A DNA stretch of 64,000 bases from Marivirga sericea. Lineage in GTDB: Bacteria; Bacteroidota; Bacteroidia; Cytophagales; Cyclobacteriaceae. The position numbers were made by a program, and so were the translations under genes. The notes under the pieces were generated by a model. That model saw nothing but the letters and a program-made list of their open reading frames with translations. It was not told the origin of the DNA and did not search any database. This document shows positions 9,299-17,255 of this stretch, piece by piece. The first letter of the stretch is position 1; every line of letters starts with the position of its first letter. The stretch lies in contig NZ_FXAW01000005.1 in NCBI RefSeq assembly GCF_900177665.1, positions 124,001-188,000 on the forward strand, in the 5' to 3' direction.

Positions 9299-9751
9299 AT
9301 GGAATTAAATATTGGAGATAAAGCACCAGATTTTAAGGCTAAAGATCAAGATGGCAACGAAATCAAATTAAGCGATTTCAAAGGTAAAAAAGTAATTCTT
9401 TACTTCTACCCTAAAGATAATACGCCAGGATGTACAGCACAGGCCTGTAACTTAAGAGATAATTATGAAGAGCTTCAGAAGCAGGGCTATGTTGTGCTTG
9501 GTGTAAGCCAAGATTCAGAAAAATCACATAAAAAATTCATTGAAAAACAAAGTTTACCTTTTCAGCTTATCGCTGACGAAGACCATACTGTGCATAATTT
9601 ATATGGCACCTGGGGTGAGAAAAAAATGTACGGAAAAACTTATATGGGCACGATACGGACTACCTTTGTTATTGATGAAAAAGGTGCAATTGCAGACATC
9701 GTACAAAAAGTAAAGACAAAAGAACATACAGCACAAATTTTAAATTCATAA
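9299..9751 (+). CDS. bcp: Thioredoxin-dependent thiol peroxidase (Bcp-type peroxiredoxin)
   Basis: A 150-aa cytoplasmic peroxiredoxin that reduces hydrogen and organic peroxides with electrons from thioredoxin. The peroxidatic Cys45 lies in TPGCTAQAC and a resolving-type Cys50 lies five residues later, the atypical two-cysteine arrangement of Bcp/PrxQ. Further family features are FYPKDNTPGC, GVSQDS and RTTFVID. It starts five bases after the M23 gene and ends three bases before the transketolase gene, so it belongs to the same transcript. Confidence 0.96.
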   Translation: MELNIGDKAPDFKAKDQDGNEIKLSDFKGKKVILYFYPKDNTPGCTAQACNLRDNYEELQKQGYVVLGVSQDSEKSHKKFIEKQSLPFQLIADEDHTVHNLYGTWGEKKMYGKTYMGTIRTTFVIDEKGAIADIVQKVKTKEHTAQILNS

Positions 9752-9754
9752 TCA

Positions 9755-10606
9755 ATGGCAAGTCAGGCAAACATTCAAGAGCTTGAAAAAATAGCTTCTC
9801 AAGTAAGAAGAGACATAGTTAGGATGGTCCACGCGGTTAATTCTGGTCATCCTGGAGGCTCTTTAGGCTGCACAGATTTTTTTGTAGCATTATACTTCCA
9901 CATCCTAAAGCACAATATCGAATTCGATATGGATGCTAAAAAAGAGGACCTATTTTTCTTATCAAATGGGCATATATCTCCCGTATGGTATAGCGTTTTA
10001 GCAAGAAGCGGCTATTTCGAAGTCTCAGAGTTAAGCACTTTTAGAAAAATTAATAGCAGATTACAAGGCCATCCAACAACTGAAGAACATCTTCCGGGGA
10101 TTAGGATTGCTTCAGGTTCCCTTGGACAAGGATTATCAGCTGCTTTAGGTGCTGCTCAAACCAAGAAACTAAATAATGAAGATAATTTGGTTTATGTGCT
10201 GATGGGAGATGGAGAATTACAAGAAGGTCAGATCTGGGAAGCTGCAATGTACGGTGCTCATCACAAAGTTGATAATATCATCGCCACAGTCGACTATAAT
10301 GGCCAACAAATTGACGGTCCTATTTCAGAAGTGATGGATTTGAAGGATTTAAAAGCAAAATGGCAAGCTTTTGGTTGGGAAGTGATAGAAAGTAATGGAA
10401 ATAATATGTCTGAGATTATTAAATCTTTAGAGCATGCTAAAAGCTTAACAGGCAAAGGAAAACCTGTTTTAAATTTAATGAAAACAGAAATGGGCTATGG
10501 TGTAGATTTCATGCAAGGAACTCACAAATGGCATGGTGTAGCTCCAAATGATGATGAATTAGCTAATGCATTATCTCAATTGGAAGAAACATTAGGAGAT
10601 TACTAA
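9755..10606 (+). CDS. Transketolase, N-terminal (pyrophosphate-binding) subunit
   Basis: This 283-aa protein is the thiamine-diphosphate pyrophosphate-binding half of a split transketolase. It shows GHPGGSLGC (31-39), NGHISP (71-76), GSLGQGL (121-127) and the ThDP/metal motif beginning MGDGELQEG (150-158) and ending DYNGQQ (about 180). Transketolase moves two-carbon units between sugar phosphates in the pentose phosphate pathway. The partner half is encoded at 12052-13011, after an intervening VWA gene. Split transketolases are known in archaea and many bacteria, so this is not a broken gene. Confidence 0.95.
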   Translation: MASQANIQELEKIASQVRRDIVRMVHAVNSGHPGGSLGCTDFFVALYFHILKHNIEFDMDAKKEDLFFLSNGHISPVWYSVLARSGYFEVSELSTFRKINSRLQGHPTTEEHLPGIRIASGSLGQGLSAALGAAQTKKLNNEDNLVYVLMGDGELQEGQIWEAAMYGAHHKVDNIIATVDYNGQQIDGPISEVMDLKDLKAKWQAFGWEVIESNGNNMSEIIKSLEHAKSLTGKGKPVLNLMKTEMGYGVDFMQGTHKWHGVAPNDDELANALSQLEETLGDY

Positions 10607-10614
10607 GCAATAGT

Positions 10615-10647
10615 TATAAGCGTCAAGAAAAATTCTTCACGCTTATA
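10615..10647 (+). terminator. Hairpin between the transketolase N gene and the VWA gene
   Basis: Two stem segments (tataagcgt/acgcttata and aagaa/ttctt) are separated by a single C-C mismatch, with a 3-base loop, giving 14 of 15 paired positions. No T-run follows. It may act as a weak terminator, an mRNA-processing site or an mRNA-stability element that adjusts expression inside the operon. Confidence 0.5.
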
Positions 10648-10655
10648 TCGACTAA

Positions 10656-12041
10656 ATGAAAGAGAAAATAATCATATCGTTAGTTTTTATACTCTTTGTT
10701 TTGCAAAGTGCAAAATCACAAAGGGTGGAGCAAAGTATTCCTGAAAAAACAAGAATTCTGTTTTTGTTTGATGCATCAGGAAGCATGTTGGCTCCATGGG
10801 GCAACGAATTAAGAATTGATGCCGCTAAAAGGGTGCTGACTAATCTGGTTGATTCCCTTCGAGTAAATAATAAAATAGAATTGGCACTTAGACCATATGG
10901 ACATCTAACACCTGCTAAAGAACGCAATTGTCAAGATACAAAACTAGAAATCCCCTTTGCACCTAAAAACAATGATCGCATCATAGATCGCTTAAAATAT
11001 ATTTATCCTAAAGGAACTACTCCCATAGCCTATTCATTAGAACAATCTGCGAATGATTTCCCAAAAGATGATAGTTATCGAAATATCATTATAATCATTA
11101 CTGATGGTATAGAGTCCTGCGATGGTAACCCATGTGCAGTATCATTAGAACTACAGAAAAAAGATATTTTCCTTAGACCATTCGTAATTGGTCTGGGAAT
11201 GGAAGAAAAGTTCGCCTCCGAATTTGACTGCATGGGCGAATACTACAATGCTAAAAACATAAGCGCTTTTCAGTCTGTTTTGAATGGTATTTTAAGCCAG
11301 TCATTGAGCAAAACCACAGCAAGTGTTGAGTTATTAGATCAATTAGGAAAGCCTGTTGAGAAAGATGTCAACGTGAGCTTTATCAATACGTTTACAGGCA
11401 TCTCAGAATTCGATTTTATCCACTTCAGGGACCGAAATGGGAAACCAGATACAGTGGAAGTTGATCCTGTCTTAAGTTATGACGTAGTTGTGAATACACT
11501 TCCCCCAGTTGTCAAAAGAAATGTTTCCTTAAAAGGAGGAACACATAACATCATTAAAATAAAAACCCCTCAAGGTAGCTTACAAATCAATCAAGATAAT
11601 ACCACAGAATACGAGAGTGATGTGCGCGTTTTGGTGAAAAAAGCTACAGAATCAGCCATTATAAATACACAAACAATCCGATCAGAAGAAAAGTATTTAA
11701 TCGGAAAATATGATTTAGAGATTCTTACTTTACCAAAAATCGAGATAGATGGAGTTGAAGTAAAACAAGGACGTTCGCAAACGATCGAGATACCTGCTCC
11801 TGGTAGAATTAATATCAGCTATAGTAGCAGAGGAATAGGGAGTTTGTACTCAATTGATGATAATGGGAGGCAAACATGGATTAAGAAGTTAGATCTTAAA
11901 GGAGGAAAATCAAGTTTTGGAATTCAACCAGGAAAATATAAATATGTATTTCGTTCAGACCAAGCAATGGGAAGCAAATACACGCAAATTAAAGAATTCA
12001 ACATTCAGTCGGGACAGACTTTAAATCTTAAAATATACTAA
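10656..12041 (+). CDS. Exported von Willebrand factor A domain protein
   Basis: A 461-aa protein with a signal peptide ending near residue 21 (QSAKSQ). The VWA domain runs from about residue 32 to 215 and has a complete metal-ion-dependent adhesion site: DASGS (39-43), a Thr in KGTTPIA (121-122) and Asp150 in ITDGIE. Extra cysteines (92, 155, 160, 197) may form disulfides in the periplasm. The remaining half is beta-rich, without a recognised domain. VWA proteins usually mediate protein binding. It lies between the two transketolase halves, 49 bp after the first and 10 bp before the second, an odd position for an exported protein. Confidence 0.88.
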   Translation: MKEKIIISLVFILFVLQSAKSQRVEQSIPEKTRILFLFDASGSMLAPWGNELRIDAAKRVLTNLVDSLRVNNKIELALRPYGHLTPAKERNCQDTKLEIPFAPKNNDRIIDRLKYIYPKGTTPIAYSLEQSANDFPKDDSYRNIIIIITDGIESCDGNPCAVSLELQKKDIFLRPFVIGLGMEEKFASEFDCMGEYYNAKNISAFQSVLNGILSQSLSKTTASVELLDQLGKPVEKDVNVSFINTFTGISEFDFIHFRDRNGKPDTVEVDPVLSYDVVVNTLPPVVKRNVSLKGGTHNIIKIKTPQGSLQINQDNTTEYESDVRVLVKKATESAIINTQTIRSEEKYLIGKYDLEILTLPKIEIDGVEVKQGRSQTIEIPAPGRINISYSSRGIGSLYSIDDNGRQTWIKKLDLKGGKSSFGIQPGKYKYVFRSDQAMGSKYTQIKEFNIQSGQTLNLKIY

Positions 12042-12051
12042 TTAGAGCAAA

Positions 12052-13011
12052 ATGGCAGAAACTAAATTTACTTTTACTGAAAAGAAGGATACACGCTCGG
12101 GATTTGGCGATGGGCTACTAGAAGCTGGTAGAAATAATGAGCAGGTGGTTGGACTATGTGCAGATTTAATTGGCTCATTAAAAATGGGAGCTTTTCAAAA
12201 AGAATTTCCAGATAGATTCTTTCAAACGGGGATTGCTGAAGCCAACATGATGGGCCTAGCGGCTGGAATGACAATAGGTGGAAAAATCCCGTTTACTGGA
12301 ACATTTGCTAATTTCTCAACAGGAAGAGTGTATGATCAAATTCGCCAGTCCATTGCTTATTCTGAAAAAAATGTGAAAATATGTGCATCTCATGCGGGTG
12401 TTACCTTGGGAGAAGATGGTGCTACTCATCAGATTTTGGAAGATATTGGTATGATGAGAATGCTACCAAACATGACCGTCATTAACCCATGTGATTACAA
12501 CCAAACTAAAGCAGCAACTTTAGCAATTGCAGATTATCAAGGCCCAGTATATTTAAGGTTTGGAAGGCCAAAAGTACCGATTTTTACTCCAGATAATCAA
12601 AAATTTGAAATTGGTAAAGCCATCAATATGATAGAGGGTTCTGACGTAACCATATTCGCTACAGGACATTTAGTGTGGGAAGCAATCGAGGCTGAAGCTA
12701 TTTTAAGAGAAAAAGGCATCAGTGTAGAGTTAATTAACATCCATACTATTAAGCCAATAGATGAAGCTGCAATACTGAAATCAATCTCTAAAACAAGATG
12801 TGTAGTGACTGCTGAAGAGCATCAACGTAATGGTGGCTTAGGGGATGCTGTAGCCCAAGTTTTAGCTCAACACAATCCTACACCTCAAGAATATGTTGCC
12901 GTTGATGATCAGTTTGGTGAAAGCGGAAAACCAGAGCAGTTGATGAAGAAGTATGGTTTAGATGCTGAGCATATTGTTGCTGCCGTTGAAAAAGTAATTA
13001 AAAGAAAATGA
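12052..13011 (+). CDS. Transketolase, C-terminal subunit
   Basis: A 319-aa protein carrying the pyrimidine-binding and C-terminal domains that complete the split transketolase. Glu63 in the [14 protein letters not shown] stretch is the expected Glu that activates the thiamine ring. Other family features are [27 protein letters not shown] and the C-terminal [15 protein letters not shown]. It should assemble with the subunit encoded at 9755-10606. DXS and pyruvate dehydrogenase beta subunits share this fold, but pairing with an adjacent transketolase N-half supports the transketolase call. Confidence 0.95.
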   Translation: MAETKFTFTEKKDTRSGFGDGLLEAGRNNEQVVGLCADLIGSLKMGAFQKEFPDRFFQTGIAEANMMGLAAGMTIGGKIPFTGTFANFSTGRVYDQIRQSIAYSEKNVKICASHAGVTLGEDGATHQILEDIGMMRMLPNMTVINPCDYNQTKAATLAIADYQGPVYLRFGRPKVPIFTPDNQKFEIGKAINMIEGSDVTIFATGHLVWEAIEAEAILREKGISVELINIHTIKPIDEAAILKSISKTRCVVTAEEHQRNGGLGDAVAQVLAQHNPTPQEYVAVDDQFGESGKPEQLMKKYGLDAEHIVAAVEKVIKRK

Positions 13012-13020
13012 AGTTAGGAA

Positions 13021-13050
13021 AAGGCCGGCTAGTTCCGGCCTTAATATTTT
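13021..13050 (+). terminator. Rho-independent terminator after transketolase C
   Basis: A perfect 8-bp GC-rich stem (aaggccgg / ccggcctt, 13021-13028 and 13035-13042) encloses a 6-base loop and is followed by aatatttt. It lies nine bases after the transketolase stop and probably ends the operon that starts at the FAH gene. Confidence 0.85.
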
Positions 13051-13056
13051 AATATT

Positions 13057-13353
13057 ATGATCATTAGAATAGTAAAAATGACTTTTCAAGAAAATAAAAC
13101 TGCTAGCTTTATTAAAATATTTGAAGAGAATAAAGAGGCTATTCGCCATCAACCTGGCTGCTTGCACCTAGAGCTTTGGCAAGACAAGAATCAACCGCAT
13201 ATTTTCAGTACCTATAGTTTGTGGAAAAGTGAAGATGACTTAAACCAATATCGACATTCGGAAACATTTGGTAAAGTTTGGCCTGCCACTAAAGCTCTTT
13301 TTGCAGCTAAGCCTATTGCAAGCTCTCATATTCAGCGATTTACAATAGATTAA
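13057..13353 (+). CDS. Antibiotic biosynthesis monooxygenase (ABM) family protein
   Basis: A 98-aa single-domain protein with the dimeric ferredoxin-like ABM fold. The pattern is an N-terminal strand (MIIRIVKMTF), a helix with FEENKEAIRHQPGC, a strand (HLELWQD), a strand with IFSTYSLWKSEDDLNQYRHS and a final helix. Relatives include YgiN-type quinol monooxygenases and heme-degrading enzymes; substrate and cofactor cannot be told from sequence. It starts just after the transketolase terminator and is convergent with the prenyl synthase gene, five bases away. Confidence 0.85.
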   Translation: MIIRIVKMTFQENKTASFIKIFEENKEAIRHQPGCLHLELWQDKNQPHIFSTYSLWKSEDDLNQYRHSETFGKVWPATKALFAAKPIASSHIQRFTID

Positions 13354-13358
13354 TTAAT

Positions 13359-14333
13359 TTACTTCTTTCTTTCAATAGTGTATTTTACCAAATCCATTAA
13401 AGACTGTCGATATTCTGACTGCGGAAAATCTTTCAAGATGGTCATTGCTTCATCAAAGTAATTATGCATCACTTCTTCAGCGTAGGCAATACCATTCTTT
13501 TCTCTCACAAATGCTACTACAGTTTTGACAGTGGAACTTTTGTCGCTCTTATTTTTAATGAGTTTTATTATATGCTTTTGCTCTGAACTATCAGCATTAT
13601 TTAGGGCATGAATCAATGGTAAAGTCATTTTCTTTTCCTTAATATCAATTCCCAATGGTTTACCTATTTCATGTGTGCCATAATCAAATAAATCATCTTT
13701 TATTTGGAATGCCATTCCCACTTTTTCACCAAAAAGTTTCATTTTCTCACTCACATCATCATCTTTCATTACTGAACGACTACCTACAGCACAACATGAG
13801 GCGATTAACGAAGCGGTTTTTTGTTTTATAATATCGTAGTAAATATCTTCTGTAATATTGAGCTTTCGCGCTTTTTCAATCTGTAACAATTCTCCTTCGC
13901 TCATCTCTCTGACAGCCTCCGATACTATTTTCAATAAATCAAAGTCTTCATTATCTATTGAAAGCAGTAAACCTCGTGATAATAAATAATCACCCACTAA
14001 GATGGCTATTTTATTCTTCCACAAAGCATTTATGGAAAAAAAACCTCTTCTGTAATTTGCGTCATCAACAACATCATCATGCACCAAGGTAGCAGTATGT
14101 AACAATTCGATTAGAGCAGCCCCTCTATACGTAGCTTCATTTATCTGTCCATGGACACCAGCTGAAAGAAACACAAACATAGGACGCATCTGCTTTCCTT
14201 TCCTTTTAACAATATAGCCCATGATTTTATCAAGCAAATAAACTTTGCTTTTCATAAACTGACGGAACTTTATTTCAAATTCCGCCATTTCATTGGCTAT
14301 TGGTATTTGTATTTCTTTAATTTTACTGCTCAT
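13359..14333 (-). CDS. Long-chain polyprenyl diphosphate synthase
   Basis: A 324-aa trans-prenyltransferase that extends farnesyl- or geranyl-type diphosphates with isopentenyl diphosphate, probably to make the side chain of menaquinone. It has GKQMRP (46-51), the first Asp-rich motif DDVVD (86-90) and the second, KDDLFD (212-217). The residues before the first Asp-rich motif (LLHTATLVH) are small, as in long-chain (octaprenyl/heptaprenyl-type) synthases rather than short-chain FPP synthases. It is divergent from the alpha/beta hydrolase gene. The chain length is an inference. Confidence 0.93.
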   Translation of the reverse strand: MSSKIKEIQIPIANEMAEFEIKFRQFMKSKVYLLDKIMGYIVKRKGKQMRPMFVFLSAGVHGQINEATYRGAALIELLHTATLVHDDVVDDANYRRGFFSINALWKNKIAILVGDYLLSRGLLLSIDNEDFDLLKIVSEAVREMSEGELLQIEKARKLNITEDIYYDIIKQKTASLIASCCAVGSRSVMKDDDVSEKMKLFGEKVGMAFQIKDDLFDYGTHEIGKPLGIDIKEKKMTLPLIHALNNADSSEQKHIIKLIKNKSDKSSTVKTVVAFVREKNGIAYAEEVMHNYFDEAMTILKDFPQSEYRQSLMDLVKYTIERKK

Positions 14334-14370
14334 TAGTATGCAATATTACTACCAAATGAATATCTAAGCA

Positions 14371-15237
14371 ATGCATTCAAACAAAATGATTCAAGAAAAT
14401 ATAATTATTACAAGTACGGTTCATAACAAGCCAATTACGGCTGATTTTCGCTATATTCCAAGTAAAGAAAAGAAACCGTTGATCCTTTTTGTTCATGGTT
14501 TTAAAGGATTTAAAGACTGGGGAGTTTTTAATTTGCTTGCCGATGGTTTTGCACAGAATGGTTTTGTTTTTGTGAAAATAAATCTAAGTCATAACGGCAC
14601 TACTCCCGAGCAATTAAATGATTTCGCTGATTTAGAAGCCTTCGGAAACAATAACTTCACTAAAGAATTAGATGATGTAAAAGACACAATTGATTATCTA
14701 TTCTCAGCATCCTGCCAAATTCCTAAGGACGAAGTTAACTTAAATAGTATAAATTTAATGGGGCACAGTAGAGGGGGTGGATTGGTACTCCTAAAAGCTA
14801 GAGAAGAAGTAAGAATACATAAAGTGATCACTTTAGCAGCTATTAGTGATTTGACTAAAAGATGGCCTGAGAGTTTCTTACAAGAGTGGAGAGAAAAGGG
14901 AGTGCAATACATCGAAAATAAAAGAACTAATCAATTAATGCCTCTTTATGTCCAATTGTATGATGATGTACTCAACCATCCTGATCGCTTATCAATTCCA
15001 AAAGCAATAAAGGAAATGAAGCAGCCTTTGCTTGCCTTTCATGGAACAGAAGATGAAACCCTACCCGTAGCAATGGCTCATCAAATAAAAGAATGGAAGC
15101 CTGATACGGAACTAGTGATTTATGAAAAAGAGAATCATGTTTTTGGGGCTGCGCACCCATGGCAGGAAAAAACATTACCCAATGCCTTCAAATTGATTCT
15201 AATGAAATCTGAAAGATTCCTGAAAAATCATGAATAA
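14371..15237 (+). CDS. Alpha/beta hydrolase
   Basis: A 288-aa alpha/beta-fold hydrolase without a signal peptide, probably cytoplasmic. The oxyanion-hole region is LFVHGFKGFKDW (39-50) and the nucleophile elbow is GHSRGG with Ser133. The likely acid is an Asp in FHGTEDETLPV and the likely His is in EKENHVFG near the C-terminus. It resembles dienelactone-hydrolase/acyl-esterase-like proteins, but the substrate is unknown. ATG 14371 is the first start; ATG 14386 is also possible. Confidence 0.9.
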   Translation: MHSNKMIQENIIITSTVHNKPITADFRYIPSKEKKPLILFVHGFKGFKDWGVFNLLADGFAQNGFVFVKINLSHNGTTPEQLNDFADLEAFGNNNFTKELDDVKDTIDYLFSASCQIPKDEVNLNSINLMGHSRGGGLVLLKAREEVRIHKVITLAAISDLTKRWPESFLQEWREKGVQYIENKRTNQLMPLYVQLYDDVLNHPDRLSIPKAIKEMKQPLLAFHGTEDETLPVAMAHQIKEWKPDTELVIYEKENHVFGAAHPWQEKTLPNAFKLILMKSERFLKNHE

Positions 15238-15346
15238 ATTCGTGAAAAATAACAACTGTAGATATTCCTTTTGTAAACCCAGATTAAAAGAAGTTTCCTA
15301 CTAAACCATATTTTTTTGTCGATATACTTCATCGAGAGGAAAATAA

Positions 15347-15376
15347 GAAAGGTTGCCTAATACAAGACAACCTTTC
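15347..15376 (-). terminator. Terminator after the Ig-like lipoprotein gene
   Basis: A 9-bp stem (gaaaggttg at 15347-15355, caacctttc at 15368-15376) with a 12-base loop. Read on the minus strand it is followed by ttattttcc. It lies 27 bases past the stop of the last gene of the SusCD locus. Confidence 0.7.
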
Positions 15377-15403
15377 AACTTAATTAAAGAAATATTATTG
15401 ATT

Positions 15404-15772
15404 TTACTCCTCTTCAGGTTCAATAACTACATCTATTTGAATACTACCACTTAATCCCTGATCATTTTCAACAGTTAAAGTGACAGTACCAGTTTCAGTT
15501 GCAGTAACTTCAACGAATTCACCATAACGATCAGGAACGGGCGTTGCTGAAGAACCAGCACCAGAGGCACTCCATGTGTAAGTCTCATCTATAGTATGAC
15601 CGGCAACATAATAAACACCTGTTTCTCCTACAAACTCTAGACCCGAACTAGTTTCAATAATTAAATCCGTACCTGGAGTGAAACTAAAACTCTCTTCCTC
15701 ATTTTCACAAGACATTAAACCTAATGTCGCAATTAGAAGGATCGCAAAAATATTATATTTTAAATTTTTCAT
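15404..15772 (-). CDS. Small surface-type lipoprotein with Ig/PKD-like domain
   Basis: A 122-aa protein with lipobox LMSC (Cys22), followed by an acidic stretch (ENEEES) like the lipoprotein surface-export signals of Bacteroidota. Residues 30-117 look like one all-beta Ig/PKD-type domain, with a YTWSASG turn and GTVTLTVENDQG near the end. It follows SusD by 10 bases in the same direction and is probably a third, SusE-like accessory lipoprotein of the locus, which could help bind the substrate. The ligand is unknown. Confidence 0.75.
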   Translation of the reverse strand: MKNLKYNIFAILLIATLGLMSCENEEESFSFTPGTDLIIETSSGLEFVGETGVYYVAGHTIDETYTWSASGAGSSATPVPDRYGEFVEVTATETGTVTLTVENDQGLSGSIQIDVVIEPEEE

Positions 15773-15782
15773 GTTTTTAGAA

Positions 15783-17237
15783 TTAATCTATATCCCAAAA
15801 TAAGTTTGTACTGTATGCATCTGAACCAATATTGCTTGAAGCAGCAGAATAATTAGCTCCGTTTAGAGTTTGCTCATTTTGCGGATAAATTCTTCGCTTC
15901 AAAACACTTGTTACATCAACGAACACTTCAATATCTGTAATATCTACCAAATTAGCTGCATCAACTGATTCCAAATTCATTCTTCTGATCTCAGCCCATG
16001 ATTGCCATCCTTGATAATACATTGCAATATACTTTTGAACTTTTAAGTTCTCCTCTGAATAAGGATTTGCTGCTATATAAGCTGCAATATCTGCTGCTTC
16101 AGTGATCCCCCAAAAATTCATACTTGCAGTAATAGCTTGAGCATAGTACGTTTCCGCTGTTCCCCCAACTGCCCAGCCGTTAGCTGCTGCTTCTGCTAAG
16201 ATAAACGAAGTCTCCATGTAATCCATTAAGATTCCAGGGAAGTCTGCAGCATAAACTTGAGGATTAAGTTGCGAAACGGCATCTCTGCTGATTCCGGCAG
16301 CTACAGCACTAGTAACCCCGTATGGAAGTCCTTCAAAAGTTCCTGTAGAAGCAGCGGGAGTGAAATACTCACCAATTCTAGGATCGCTAAGACCAGTTAA
16401 CAAACCAACAAAGTTCTCAGTTGCACAATAATCTTGTCGTCCATTCACTACATAAGAAACAAACAATGGATTAACGTTTGGCTGTGCTGTAATATATTGA
16501 ATAGAAGCGTTATCAGCATTACTTGCAATAGCGCCTGAAGCAGCACCAGTAATTGTTGTTTCTGCTAATCCAGGATTAACTTCTGAGATTCTAATTCCAA
16601 TTCTCAACAACAAAGAATTACCAAACTTCTGCCATTTCGATAGATCACCACCGAATATTACATCCCCTCCAGGAAATCCAGGAGCACTTGGGTCAATGGC
16701 AGCCACGGCACTTGAAATAGAATCAATTAAAGCAGTATAAATTTCCTGCTGATCAGAATAAGCAGGGGAAGGTATATCTGTACCTTGCAATGCTTCTTCA
16801 AAAGGAATATCTCCATAAATATCAACCATAGAATGATAAGCCCAAGATTGTAGTATTGTGGCTACGGCATCTTGATTAACACCCTGCTGACCTTTATCAA
16901 TTGTTCTGTTTATCGTCTTAATTTCTTGCAAATCATTGATTGCAGTATAAAAATCTGACCAGAATGTATTATTGGTATTGGCCCTAAATTGATATCTGGT
17001 TTCATCAGAATACTCATTCTGTGCCCAATATTGCGATACTGTCATACCAAAAGCTACGTTATCGAAGCCACCGTATAATCTATTACCTAATTGACGTTCA
17101 GCTGAAGTCAATAAGTACTCAACAGGAACCTCTGTAGGTCTGTTGGGATCTTCATTAATCTCTGTGATATCTTCGCATGAACTTGCGAAGATTATTACAG
17201 CGATCAACAAGAAATATAATTTATGTAAATTTTTCAT
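15783..17237 (-). CDS. SusD/RagB family nutrient-binding lipoprotein
   Basis: A 484-aa lipoprotein (lipobox ASSC, Cys21) that acts as the lid of the SusC transporter on the cell surface and captures substrate. The start of the mature protein (DITEINEDPNRPTEVP) and the segment SYAHSM-like WAYHSMVDIYGDIPF fit the SusD-like_2 group, which is often tied to peptide or unknown substrates rather than classical starch operons. The C-terminal WQSWAEIRRMN segment is a family hallmark. It lies 18 bases downstream of susC. The nutrient cannot be inferred because no glycoside hydrolase or peptidase gene is linked. Confidence 0.93.
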   Translation of the reverse strand: MKNLHKLYFLLIAVIIFASSCEDITEINEDPNRPTEVPVEYLLTSAERQLGNRLYGGFDNVAFGMTVSQYWAQNEYSDETRYQFRANTNNTFWSDFYTAINDLQEIKTINRTIDKGQQGVNQDAVATILQSWAYHSMVDIYGDIPFEEALQGTDIPSPAYSDQQEIYTALIDSISSAVAAIDPSAPGFPGGDVIFGGDLSKWQKFGNSLLLRIGIRISEVNPGLAETTITGAASGAIASNADNASIQYITAQPNVNPLFVSYVVNGRQDYCATENFVGLLTGLSDPRIGEYFTPAASTGTFEGLPYGVTSAVAAGISRDAVSQLNPQVYAADFPGILMDYMETSFILAEAAANGWAVGGTAETYYAQAITASMNFWGITEAADIAAYIAANPYSEENLKVQKYIAMYYQGWQSWAEIRRMNLESVDAANLVDITDIEVFVDVTSVLKRRIYPQNEQTLNGANYSAASSNIGSDAYSTNLFWDID

Positions 17238-17255
17238 ATTTAAGTTTTTTCAATT

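Noticed and set aside
10652-10927. Minus-strand frame opposite the VWA gene
   Set aside because: The plus-strand VWA protein has a signal peptide and full metal motif; the reverse frame has neither a motif nor a promoter.
9755-13011. Disrupted transketolase pseudogene
   Set aside because: Both halves have full start and stop codons and intact catalytic motifs, and natural split transketolases are known.
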